A program made the position numbers and the translations under genes. 64,000 nucleotides of DNA from Diphasiastrum complanatum (taxonomy: Eukaryota; Streptophyta; Lycopodiopsida; Lycopodiales; Lycopodiaceae): contig MU832156.1 in the NCBI GenBank assembly GCA_029204225.1, forward strand, positions 20,475-84,474, read 5' to 3'. This document shows positions 48,101-59,119 of this stretch, one piece after another. The notes beneath the pieces are model-generated. The model was not told the DNA's origin, searched no databases, and saw only the letters and a list, made by a program, of their open reading frames with translations. Position 1 is the first letter of the stretch. Every line of letters starts with the position of its first letter.

Positions 48101-48685
48101 TCAGTAATAAGTGCTTCCACTAAAGGATTCACCCTATTACACACAGGACTTCTCCTTCAAATATTTTCACTCTGAGTGATAAAAGCTACTATTCCATTGA
48201 AATCCATTTATGCAACAGAGATATTCTAGGTTTAAGAAATTGAAACAATCTAACCTTAGAATTTATCTGAATTCCAAGTCTATTCACACAAATAATAATT
48301 TATATGGCATAACAGTCTTTCAGAAGAATAACTTCATGCTGGAAAGAATCATATAAACAGTCTGATGTCTTATAAAAAATTATTAAAAAGTAAAGGATTA
48401 AAAAAGAAAGCGAGAAATAGATTTGAGAGCCTCTGATTTTGTAAATAATGAAGTACCATATACCTGATTGACCTCAAAAATGGACTCTCGTTTCGAAATA
48501 TACAATTTGCAGTTGCCCGTATAAATCGTCGAAGCATCAATCCCAAATAGTAAAAATACATTCCAAAGTTGAACTAGGGATTTGACGTTTCGATTGTTCC
48601 AAATAACCATTGATGAACAATCATTGTTGACATTACTCAATTGAGGATTGATCACATTAGAGTCCACTGAGCAATGTAAACCTCT

Positions 48686-49380
48686 CTAAAGAAACTGATA
48701 TAGATTGATGGCATATTTTAAAATCAGTTTCCTATAGAGTATTGGTTGACTGAGAGAATGTTCCCAATCATTATTCACATCCATACCTTCTGGGTAAGCT
48801 CGTGAATTAGATATTGGCAATTGAGTTCTAGAGAATCCATAGGAATAGGGTTCCCCAACGGAAGTCACTTGAACATCTTGTAAAATGGATCTAGGAGGCA
48901 TCAAACAATAATCCAAGGTATTGATACAAGTAGGATTTATATGGAATAATGAAATCTCTTCATTATAAACAATATCCTTGTTGAATACCTCATACTCCAT
49001 TATATTGTTGTCAAAAATAAAAATATTCTCAAAAGCTCCCAAATCATATTGAATTGGTTCGCATATCGGATTCTGATTGAATTTCTTTGAGCATAGCAAT
49101 ATTCCCAATTTTGATGGCCCATAGTCGCTTGTCCATTGACCAGATTAAGGCATTGATGTAGTTCAAGTTCCGGACTTTGATGATTGAAGTGAAACTCGAA
49201 AGGATGTTCAATTATCTTCACATCTTGATCTGAATCTTGAATTTCGTCTGAATCCTGATTTTCACCATTTGTGCTCAACTGCTTTGTCATTGGCACTTTG
49301 CTCATCAAACTCATTGCTAGGATTATCTTTATCTTCAGACGCATGCGGTTGTCGATCCACTGATGCTTTAGTGTATACAC
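48686..49380 (-). pseudogene. Retroelement ORFs of unknown type after gag
   Basis: Two open stretches overlap in different frames (49380-49000 and 49108-48686). The first has an acidic patch (SDEIQDSDQDVKIIEH), and the second ends in ILYRKLILKYAINLYQFL. They follow the gag at 49424-49993 on the same strand and may be its frameshifted continuation, but I recognise no domain. Confidence 0.35.
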
Positions 49381-49423
49381 TCACTTTCTGAATACACATC
49401 TTCATTTTCTCAAACCACCTGGA

Positions 49424-49993
49424 CTATTCTTCTTTCCTTTCAGCTTCCAGCTTAAGCCTTTGTTCTTGTTGCTCGTACTTTAAATCATATTCCATAGTTT
49501 CCCTTAATCGAAACCCAGGTTGGAGAGAAGTAGTTTGCAGATAATTTTCTACAATGCTCCGATATTGAGGTTGTAAGCCATATATATAGCATTGTACAAG
49601 ATATACTTTGCCATAATCGAATATTGGGACCATCTGTTGGGATTCTCGATTGTACTCAACAACTGTAGTTATCTGGTTCAAAGAAAACCATTGGATGAAG
49701 TCCGATCGATTGAAGATCTGTCTACAAACTCTTTTGAAAGTTAACCAGTTCTCAGAAAGAAATTTGTGAACGATGTTCCACCATGACTGAACATGTCCTT
49801 GGAAACCCGATGAAACAAAGAAAACCATATTATTGTCACCAATACATCCACTATAGTAGACGTTATAATCCAAATCTTCTAACCAATTGTCTACATCAAC
49901 AGAGTGAATGCTTCCATCAAAGGTAGGACTAATGTATTCAGACAGTCGTTGGTTGTAATCATAAGGTTTCCGTTGAGCACTGACTTTCCACAA
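49424..49993 (-). pseudogene. Gypsy gag capsid region
   Basis: 190 open codons from MWKVSAQRKPYDYN. It contains YISPTFDGSIHSVDVDNWLE, VQSWWNIVHKFL and LTFKRVCRQIF, the order and spacing of a gypsy capsid domain, then a glutamine- and lysine-rich C-terminus (YEQQEQRLKLEAERKEE). The leader runs from the PBS at 50346-50358. It resembles the gag at 2440-3370 in layout but is diverged. Confidence 0.7.
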
Positions 49994-50345
49994 TGAAATC
50001 TTATGTAAAGAAACTTGAAGGAAAAACTCAAATCAAATCTGAAAAATGCAAACAAAGCGAAAGGAAAATTCTAGTCACCTATTTTGATAGCTTTTAGAAA
50101 AAGTGCAATAACTTTTGCATCTCTTATCCAAATGCCTTACAAATTCATGCAAATGAAAGCTAAACAAAGCTCTACAAACCTATAGAATCAAATTAATAAT
50201 GAAAAACAAAATTGAATGTCAAATTTTTTTTTTGAGTAGACCAGAAAATTACAAACTTAAAAATTAGCAAAAAGAAAGCTACAAATGCAATAAACTTATC
50301 AAATATAGTGGAATCCACATAGAATCATCATGAATCATGGATCTA

Positions 50346-50358
50346 TGCTCTGATACCA
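50346..50358 (-). promoter_or_regulatory. Primer-binding site, initiator tRNA-Met
   Basis: The minus strand reads TGGTATCAGAGCA, 12 nt after the candidate LTR end. The spacing is wider than usual, so the LTR end may lie slightly closer. Confidence 0.8.
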
Positions 50359-50370
50359 AGAAATTTCATG

Positions 50371-50887
50371 TGTCAAATCCAAAACTAATAGCAATAACAA
50401 TGAAGTAAAGCTAATAGCAAGAAAATAACAAGACAATCATGATAGCATATCAATAGAAAGCTAGATACATGGAGATCACCATGGAATCACATTAGCAATG
50501 AAAATATATGGAAATGGAGCATTGATCATGTGGATAGGGCACATGAGACCTAGCAATGGAGATCTGTATGGCTCACATTCACAAGGAAGCTAGAAGCTCT
50601 CACTTGCAAATGAGCCAAAAGATTCAAAAGTTGATGTCTCTTGCCTAGTTATAGACAATGCTCTTACTTAACTAAACTTAATTATCTTGAGGGATAGTTA
50701 GCCCTTGTTAAGTATTGTTTATTCTACATTGGACCTTTATTGGCCTATTATCCTTATTAACTACTTTGGAGGGCCTAAAGAGGGAACAACCTTGTTATTA
50801 AGGCTAATAGCTCCTTTTGGGCCTACAAAGCTTACAATGGATATTATATTGCCTTGAAAAGCACTGATGTACTAAAAGTACATGACA
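50371..50887 (-). mobile_element. 5' LTR of minus-strand element
   Basis: On the minus strand it starts TGTCATGTACTTTTAG at 50887 and ends ATTTGACA at 50371, with TGTCA/TGACA inverted termini, 517 bp. It is inserted in the RT of another gypsy element: RT sequence begins at 50888. A related decayed LTR is at 16993-17560. Confidence 0.7.
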
Positions 50888-51431
50888 TTCTCATCTTCTC
50901 ATTCTTCTTAAGAACAACGACAATTGGCAAAACCCATTCTGTATGTTCGATTTTGTAGGTTTTTCTTCGAAGAGCGCTTTGAGATCATCCAAGTATATTT
51001 CAAGGAATTTCTGCAAGTAGTCTTTGAAGGCAAACTACATAACTCTTTAAATGAACTAGGTGCATACAAAGTCCAAACGACATTACTTTATAAGCATAAG
51101 TTCCTCATTTTATCGCAAAAGCTATTTTATGACGATCCGCAGGTGCGATCTTGACTTGGTTGTAACCACTAAATCCATCCAAAAAACTATATGCTTCCGC
51201 TCCAGCAAGACGGTCCAAAATGCTTTCAATAAAGAGTAACAGAAAGTGATCCTTTCGTGTCACTTTGTTTAAAGCTTTGAAATTCACACAAATTCTCATC
51301 TTCCCATTCTTCTTAAGAACAACAACAATTGGTGAAACCCATTCTGTATGTTTGATTTCGTAAATAAAGTCGGCTTCAAGTAGTCTTTGTAGCTCTTTCT
51401 TTATAAGTTTAGTAACATTTGGGATATCCAA
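50888..51431 (-). pseudogene. Gypsy RT, partly duplicated
   Basis: From 51431 the minus strand encodes PNVTKLIKKELQRLLEADFI, VSPIVVVLKKNGKMRI, VNFKALNKVTRKDHF and AYSFLDGFSGYNQVKIAPAD, a gypsy RT of the Athila/Tat-like type by its KKNGK and FLDGFSGYNQ blocks. It continues through YAYKVMSFGL and a decayed LEIYLDDL. At about 50960 it returns to IEHTEWVLPIVVVLKKN, a second copy of the RT start (51291-51363 repeated at 50884-50960). Confidence 0.8.
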
Positions 51432-51479
51432 GCCAAATTCATCATATTTAATGGAAAAGTGATTGGCTTTTCCAAAGTT

Positions 51480-52073
51480 CGATCAAGTAAGAAAATTCTG
51501 CTTAATTCGGATTGATTATCTTGTTGGCACATATAGCTTGTTGTACAATCCACTGTTGCAAGAGCTTGATTCCAATTGACAGTGTCGGTTTGAGAGTCAT
51601 AGTGGACTCCCAGAGTCTTCGCTTGTCGATCATAGGTATGATCCGTTGTTGATGAATCATCATCTCCTCTTTGGAATACTAGCTTGATAGTCCAAGTGAT
51701 TGGATCTACTTTGAGCGCACGCTCACGATTCTCAAAAGTAAATTTGTCGGTGCCCTAGTTATGAACTACTTGCTCAACTCGTAACCATGGATGTCCCAAT
51801 AAAATTCGATATACATTTGGCACGTCAGGTAAGTCCATTACTACAAAAGTAATGACAAATTGTACTCCAGCTATTTTGACAGGTACATCTTCAACCATTC
51901 CTCTTGGACGGATCAACCAACTTAATGCCAACATGCTTCAGCTTTGTAAGTCCCCATTTTGCACATAGTTTGGTTGAAATCAGGTTAACTCTTGAATCTC
52001 CATCAATCACGACTGCTTCTTTACCAAATTGTCTATGTTGTATCGGCAGGGTGATGTTTTTCTGCTCACTTTC
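51480..52073 (-). pseudogene. Gypsy protease region, decayed
   Basis: The frame reads IQHRQFGKEAVVIDGDSRVN then LISTKLCAKWGLTKLKHVGI, the pattern of a retroviral-type aspartic protease (V-I-D-G-D/A-S/T), followed by broken frames. It lies between the gag knuckles and RT of the same element. The active site reads DGDSRVNLIS, where DTGATHSFIS-like is usual, so it is altered or diverged. Confidence 0.6.
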
Positions 52074-52839
52074 CTAGGCAGTTCCTACATTGAGTATTTT
52101 GTTCGTTTCTTTAAACCCGGCACAAAAAAGTGCCATTTGAGTCAATCTTTCTACTAATACTTCTTTTGCTTTCGACACCAGCTTAAGAAATTCTCCCTGT
52201 GTAATATCCATCTTGATAGACAGAATATTTACGATCATTTCTGGTTGCAACGCTTCTGGTTCTGTCATCTTGAAGGGTTCTTCATGATGGTGCAACTGTG
52301 TATTAACATCTGTTCTTGGATCTGCGTGTGGCATAGAAGGAGAAGGAATTTCGGCTACTGCTTTAACGACTTCTTGGGCTTCTTCTTCTTGCAACTATTT
52401 GATCCACTGTGTCATCTACTTTGAGATTCGGATATACCCCTAATGCGGTAGGTATATATGTAGTTGGTGCAGATTCAGCAGGTACTGGATCAACTAGAAT
52501 CTCCTTCTGTTTCTGAGCTCTGGTTTTAACCATCAAAGGTAGAGCTGGTTCAGATTGAACGGTTGGCCTTTTCTTGATTGTAATTATATTCATTGGAGCA
52601 GTAACCGGTAGTGGTTTGGGTCTTGCAGGACATTCTTTATAACATTGTCCATAACCACATTCTCTACAGAATGGTATAAATTTTCCTTTGTTCGAACATT
52701 CAACAACTCTATGGTTCTCTCCGCATGCAAAACATCCAAGTGGCACTCTGGTCCATTGTCTAGCTGCTTGTTGTTGCGCGGAAATATAAATAGCATATTG
52801 CTTTGAAGAACCACTCTCGTGATCATTGCTCATTAGCAC
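52074..52839 (-). pseudogene. Gypsy Gag C-terminus with two zinc-knuckle-like boxes
   Basis: The frame 52839-52363 has GCFACGENHRVVECSNKG and FCRECGYGQCYKECPARP, two cysteine-histidine boxes in a row, then a lysine- and proline-rich stretch. A second frame (52394-52074) continues with MQEEEAQEVVKAVAEI and a helical region (GEFLKLVSKAKEVLVERL). A frameshift separates the two. Confidence 0.65.
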
Positions 52840-52946
52840 AATAAGGTTCTGGTTCCATTAGATTAGTAGGAGGAGCACTTTGTTCCGTTGGAGCTTTCAG
52901 AGCTAATTGTTCTGGAAATCCAAGGGCAAAATTGAAAGGCTTTCCG

Positions 52947-53429
52947 TTAGACCCTCTGAATAAGTAGGTTCTCAGTATTGAAGCTTAGCATACCTTTGCT
53001 GGATAATCCAAGGATTAAATGAGCAAAAGTTGTTTCATGTCCCGTAGAGCTACATAGATGACAAATAGTATTCGTCATTCCTCGTTTCAATGTTGGACAT
53101 TCATTTATAGTGCGATTTCTCGCACAAATTGAACACCAGACATTTTCCCGGCTAGGAAAAGTCTTTGCAAACTTTTCAAGTTCTTTGTTCGCTTTTCCAT
53201 GGAATTCTTTCAAGGCTTTTAGCTTTTCGTCGAACTGGGATTGCAGTTTTTTCAGCTGCATCTGTTGCATTTGACCAAGATTCTCGAACTCGTCGATCAT
53301 CTTCTCTGCAGTTGCATTGATAATTGTTGATGCAATGGGAGTGGATGTTGTTGTGGTTTGTCCTGTCGTATAAGGCACATTTGGTTCGTCATCAGAATCT
53401 TCATCCCCCTCACAAATTGCATCGTCCAT
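52947..53429 (-). pseudogene. Gypsy Gag N-terminal part with coiled coil
   Basis: 161 codons from MDDAICEGDEDSDDEPN: an acidic start, a threonine-rich stretch, then a strong coiled-coil candidate (MQQMQLKKLQSQFDEKLKAL) and two further Cys boxes (CSICARNRTINECP, CHLCSSTGH). It probably belongs to the same element as 50888-52839. The multiple Cys boxes are unusual for Gag. Confidence 0.55.
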
Positions 53430-53559
53430 AGCGCTTTGTATTGTAGCATTCGTTATGGTGTTTTAGCTCGCGTCTAATCCTTTTAGGTATACTTGCTAAA
53501 AACCACATAATCAAAGCATGTTGGAGAGAGAGGGAGAGTTGAACGAGAGTTGAGGAAGG

Positions 53560-54290
53560 TGTCGTATTTTAGAAATGAGAAGTTAGCTTAGAAGGATAAG
53601 ACGAACACGAACGAGAAACGAACTCGAACAGAAATTGTTCGTGCACAACGGATCGAACTACGTGACTCTCTCCGTAAGCATGACTACGCCTATCAGAAAG
53701 AATAGAACGTTAGTGATGGAAATCACGGTCGTTCTTGATTACGTAGCCAAACATTAATAAACGAAGCACCAAAAGAATAATTTGTCGCGAATAGCAAGAC
53801 AAATTATTGTCGTGAATGATTCGCGAAGAGCTAGACAGTGCTCGATTGATAATCAGTTGCGAATTATTTGCAAAAGACAAGACTAAATATTAGTCGTGCT
53901 AAAAACATATTACCAGAAAGAGCAACTAGAAAGATCAGACGGAATGAATAATAAGCATAACAATATTAACACAAGTCTGAACGCAGAACAAAGAATTGTA
54001 TCAGATTAAGTATATCAAATATACATGTCAATAATGTGGTAGAGCACAAGAGATAGTAGCGGACGAAACCGCGTGTCCTACGAAGCTTATTCAAACTGTA
54101 AAAGGAATGAAACCTTATTGCTGACAAATTAAAGAATCAATGCACAGAGCATCTACTTATGTCTATCTCTGATAAGCTTCTCTTCTTCACTCGTTAATGA
54201 ATACGCAAATGGTATTCAATATATACATAATGTTACAAGTGTGCAGATGAAGAATGTACAGGGTGGATGTGCTGTTTGTTGTGCATTAAC
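53560..54290 (-). other. Candidate copia 3' LTR region
   Basis: Downstream (on minus) of the copia RNase H end is non-coding sequence with a TATA-like TATATATTG near 54215. Repeated TCGTGAAT/ATTCGCGA-like words occur around 53800-53870. By position this should be the 3' LTR, but no TG...CA termini could be fixed. Confidence 0.35.
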
Positions 54291-54299
54291 ACTGAGTGC

Positions 54300-55700
54300 T
54301 TTCGTGAATATGTCTACAACCATGTCCTGTTATGCAGTACGTTAAGCTTCCTTGTTGAGAACCTTGACCCTGATGTAGTGATATCTGATTTCAATGTGCT
54401 TACTCCTAGAGTGAAATCTAGGGTTGGTCGATAAGGCAATAGCACTTTGATTATCACAAAATAAAATTGTAGGGCTATACTAATTCAGATTAATATCTGA
54501 TAGTAAATTTCTCAACCAAAACGCTTCCTTGATAGATTGAGAAGCAGCAATGTATTCTGCTTTTGTAGAAGAAAGTGCGACAGAAGTTTGCTTATGACTG
54601 TTCCATGAGATAGGACCTTTGTTGAAGAAGAATGTAAATCCAGATGTGGATTTACGATTGTCTACATCTCCTCTCCAGCTTGCATCAGAATAACCACTGA
54701 GCCGATGGAGATTGTTGTTGCTGACATCTCCATAGCAGATGCACTGGTCCATGGTAGCTCAAAAATATCTCATGACTCGTATGAGAGTCTTCCAATGGGT
54801 AATGCCAGGATTAGCCATGTATTGGCTGAGTGAGCTTACAGCAAAAGAGATATCAGGTCTTGTACAAACAATTGCGTACATGAGAGATCCTAGTATCGAT
54901 CGATAAGGGTATTCTCTCATTTGCTCCACTTCCTGCTTGGTCTGGGGACATTGGTCCTTTGACAGATGCAGGCCTGGATCCATTGGTGAGTGAGCTAATT
55001 TACAATTCATCAAATTATATATGTTGAGAACATTGTGAAGATACCTTTGTTGAGTGATGTAAATCAGTCGATTTGCTCTGTCTCTGTGGATTTGAATTCC
55101 TAGAAAGAAGTGAGCTTCGCCCAGATCAGTCATGTCAAACTCTGAAAACAGCATCTGCTTTGAATCCTTGACCATATTGGTATTGTTGCTGAAGAGCAAT
55201 GTATCATCCACATACAAGGTGATGATAATGAAGGATTGTTGTACTAACTTGGAATAGACGTTGCAATCAACAGTGCTTGGTTTGAATCCTTATTTGATGA
55301 GGAATGTGTTGATCCACTGAAACCAAGCTCTGGCAGATTGTTTCAAGCCATACAGTTCTTTGTGGAGTTTACAGACATGATTTTTCATATCTTCCAGAAC
55401 GTATCCTTTGGGCCGGATCATGTAGATATCTTCTTGTATCACTCCATTCAAATAGGCTGTTTGTACATCGAGTTGATGCACTTCGAGGTCAGTAGCTGCA
55501 GCATAAGACAGGAGCATTCGGATCGACGAATGTTTGACGACTGGACTAAAAGTCTCACTGTAGTCAACATTCGGGATCTGGTGAATCCTCGTGCTACCAG
55601 TCTTGCCTTCCTTCGATCAATTGCTCCGTTGGCATTGTATTTGATCTTAAAAGATCCATTTGCAATCAATGATATTGCAGCCAATAGGAGCTTCGACTAA
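54300..55700 (-). pseudogene. Ty1/copia reverse transcriptase and RNase H
   Basis: Reading left: VARGFTRS-like start, VHQLDVQTAYLNGVIQEDIY, YGLKQSARAWF, a TAA, then LYVDDTLLFSNN (catalytic YVDD intact), LGIQIHRD, YRSILGSLMYA, TRPDISFAV, a TGA at 54759-54761, then RNase [41 protein letters not shown]-type text and the terminal FTKAL block near 54310. The two nonsense codons are in frame with the rest. An early frameshift lies near 55500. Confidence 0.88.
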
Positions 55701-56248
55701 TGACCATGTCTGGTTCTTGATCAGAGAGGAATACTCTTTGTCCATAGCTTCTCTCCAGAGATCAGAGTTTGGTTGGATGAGTGCCTCTTCGACTGTCGTC
55801 GGTTCCTGTATCAACAGACAAGCAAACTCAGGAGTATACCTTGTGGGCTATGGGCGCACTCGGCTTGATCTTCTGGGAAGATTCGACTGATGAACCGCTC
55901 CTGGGACTTCTTGCTGGGTAACAGCAACATCTTCGTCTGATTGGTTGTCTCAAAGTGGGTTGACAATAGACACGCCTAAGCCAGAAGCTCAGACTGTCGT
56001 GTCAATGGCAGGCGACGAGGGCTCTTTTTGAGCAACATCCTTGCCTTTGAGGTCGACGAACTGATCCTCGATGAAGATTGTATCCCGGCTATACAAGATT
56101 TGCTGGGTATCAAGATCATACAATTTATAAGTATTTTCAAATGAAGTATATCTGATCAAGATGGTCTTGAGACCTTGGAAGTCCAATTTCTTCCTCGTGT
56201 CTTTTGGGATCTACGCATAGGCAATGCATCCAAACACTCTTAGGTTCT

Positions 56249-57000
56249 TCATAGAAGGCTTAGAGTCTGTCCACAATTATCTGAGAGGGCCTTGGTCGAA
56301 CATCTCTTCAAGACATAAGCTGCAGTGGAGACAGCTTCAGCCCATAATTTCTTAGGCAACGATGCATGCGATAACATACATTTGGAGGATTTAACCAAAG
56401 TACGGTTCTTCCTCTCGGCTAAGCCATTAGACTGAGGATCGTAAGGAGTGATGAATTGCTGCTCAATGCCCTGGCTTTGGTAGTACTCCTTAAACTCGAT
56501 AGAGATATATTCTCCACCGTTGTCTGACCTGAGGGCCTTAATCGTCCTTCCAGTCTCCTTCTCTGCATGCTCCTTGAAGATTCTGAAGCAGTTGAAGGCT
56601 TTGGATTTCTTCTTTATAAAATACACCATGGTCCTTCTGGAAAATTCATCAATAAAGGTTGTAAAATACTTCGCATCCTTCAGCGAAGGATTTTTCATCG
56701 GGCCACAAATATATGAATGTACAACATCTAGCAATCCTCTAGCAATATGTTGATGGCTTGATCTAAAAGGTTTCCTAGTCTGTTTACCAACTAGACAGTC
56801 TTGACAGATAGGTAACTCAACTCTTTCGCGAGGATAGTCGAGATCAAGAACAATAGATTGTCTAGACATTCGTTGTACAACATCATGATTTAAATGTCCA
56901 AGTCTATAATGCCAAAGTAAACCTTTATTTGAATAAGTTGAAGTACTGAGAGCCTGACTAGAGGCAGAAAAACAATGACTCAATTTGTACAAGTATCCAT
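56249..57000 (-). pseudogene. Copia integrase (pre-integrase and core)
   Basis: A long open frame: WHYRLGHLNHDVVQRMS and CQDCLVGKQTRKPF form the zinc-binding pre-integrase region. The core follows with FTTFIDEFSRRTMVYFIKKK, LRSDNGGEY (second Asp) and PQSNGLAERKNRTL (Glu). The first catalytic Asp, normally in HSDICGPM, is Tyr (HSYICGPM), so the enzyme would be inactive. 55700-56249 holds its decayed C-terminus and the link to RT. Confidence 0.88.
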
Positions 57001-57249
57001 GCCTCTTTCTGAGTGCTAGGATCTTGCCTGTCCTACCAACTACTTTACACTGATCACATTCGAATTCTACTATGTGTCCTAGATCTGTGATTCTACTTAC
57101 AAAGAGCAGATTCGTAGATAAATTTGGTACATAAAGGACTTTAGAGAGTAGCTTAGACTGATCATTAGCAAAGATTAATCTTACAATGCCTTCACCTTTA
57201 ATAGCCTGTGTGCTACTGTCACCAAGGTGGACATATTTCTCGGTACTGT

Positions 57250-57540
57250 AAGGTGTATTTAGGGCTTGAGATAGCCAATGAGGCTAGTCATATGCCAAGT
57301 GGCTTCGAAATCCAGGAACCAAGAGCTGTCGCCAGATGCTCCTTGATGGTTGGTCATGAAGGCATCATGATCCACTTCTTGAATAGGCCATGGAGCTTAT
57401 GCAGCTGCATTTGCCACTTGATTCGACTGCCCCTTGCTGTTGTTCTTCGCTTGAAGTATTCAGCAGTCTTGTATTTCGTGGTTGTTTCATTTGCAGTATC
57501 TCCAGAACAACTTCTTATTTGTCGTGCTCTTGTTGGCATA
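57250..57540 (-). pseudogene. Copia zinc knuckle and protease, mutated
   Basis: A knuckle remnant (FWRYCK, stop, NNHEIQDC) is followed by WFLDFEATWHMTS, the protease site with D-S-G-A changed to D-F-E-A. Both the RNA-binding and catalytic residues are lost. Confidence 0.7.
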
Positions 57541-57553
57541 CAAGGTGTGAGAA

Positions 57554-58060
57554 TCAGTTGAGGAACTTGAGGCTTCGTTCCTCCGCATGTCTTCCTGCAA
57601 CAACATAGTAATGACTCTCGAAAGAGTCAATTCTGGATGAGTCGTGATGATCATCACCCAACTGTCGTAAGAAGCTGCGCAAGCTTGTAAGCAGTTGCAT
57701 CACTGTGTCTTGATCGTCAATGACAGATCCGACAGCGGCCATTTGTCTTGGCAGGTTCTTGAATTGATTAATGTGATTCTGCAAAGAATCACCATTCATC
57801 ATCTTGAGGGAGTAGAATTTCTTCCTGAGATGTAGCTTGGAAGCTATATCTCGCACTTCATATAGTGTGCTCAAGATGTCCCAGACTTCTTTTGATGTCT
57901 GAGCCTCGGATACATGGCCAATCTGGGTATCTGTGATGTTGAGGATGATCAGCGCAAAAGCCTTTCCATCCTTCAGCTTCCATCTAGCGATTACTGCATC
58001 GTCAGAGGGTAGGATATCTACCTGAGTTCCTTGGATGATAGTGCTTGAAAGGTTAAATAA
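57554..58060 (-). pseudogene. Copia gag
   Basis: From about 58060 the frame reads VDILPSDDAVIARWKLKDGK, FALIILNITDTQIGHV, SKEVWDILSTLYE, KMMNGDSLQNHINQFKN and DTVMQLLTSLRSF, a copia Gag (UBN2 type) almost to its end. The N-terminal part is cut at about 58060. It is the start of the element that runs down to 54300. Confidence 0.8.
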
Positions 58061-58149
58061 TTTTCCATGGATTAACAGTGGTATTCATGGATAAAAATAA
58101 TTAGTTGATCCATGTGCGAATCCTTTTCTAATCTATTCAAGTTGGTTTT

Positions 58150-59100
58150 CTAAGAGATAATGGTTTCTATAATTAGAGAAGAATACCTATTGGATAAGTT
58201 GTTATGATGGTATGTTGGGTCATTAACTGTCTTGGAGTTGGTTGATGCAACATTTGCTATAGACTTGTCCGGTTCAGCGGGATCTTCTGTAAGACTTCTC
58301 CTTGACTGTATCTGGTGTGATATAACTTTTATTGGAAACTTGTGGAGTTTCCTGTTAAAAGGGGGAGAAATAGTTAGTAGAAAGTTGCCTGGGTGAAACA
58401 CCTATAGTATTGATTCTAGATTGAATCCATAATGTGTATAGATGTAGAACTTGAGCTTGAATCAGAATTGATAGGATATTATGGATGTTGTTGGGATCTT
58501 CTAAGGATAGAAATCTAGTTAGAAGATGTATGGGAAATTTTTTAGAAGCAATTCTTGTGTGGTCTTGTGTGAATAGGAAGTCACTAATTACGAACCAGAC
58601 AGGTTGGTATTGGGTGATCCTATTACAAGAAAGGGTTGTTTAGTTTCTTGTTGGTTTGATCAACTTGAGTTAGTGAGAACTAGGAGTTGATGCAAAGAAA
58701 GAAATTTTTAGCAAATGATATATGGATTTAGAAAAAAAATCTCTGATCAAGATTTTGGGTTCCTATTCGATGGAAAAAAGAGCACTCTTGGAGAGATATA
58801 CTCTCTCATGTTAACTGGGTTACACGATTCTCAGTTAGGCATCTAATATACAGATTGGATATGATCTGTGGAGATATGCTATGTAATGATTCATAGTGGG
58901 ATCATGTGTTTTTGCGAAAATTCTTAATCTTGTGGATTCACTATGAGATCAGTGGACTGAGTTTATTTGCATGCATAAACTAGTCAAAAAACATAGGCAT
59001 ATTGTTGAGAAGTGTCTTTTGACAATTTCTCTCTTGGTGCATAGATTTGGTACGGAGGATTTTCTTTTGGCCATAGTTAATGCCTTTCGTAGAATCTTAT
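58150..59100 (+). repeat. Degenerate internal retroelement repeat, copy 3
   Basis: It aligns by eye with the 640-1860 family (GGAATTTCCTGTTAAAAGGG-type word near 58345, then AATCTTGTGGATTCACTATG). It leads directly into a gypsy integrase at 59140, which places the family within gypsy pol. Confidence 0.5.
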
Positions 59101-59119
59101 GTGTTGAATTGATAACAGT

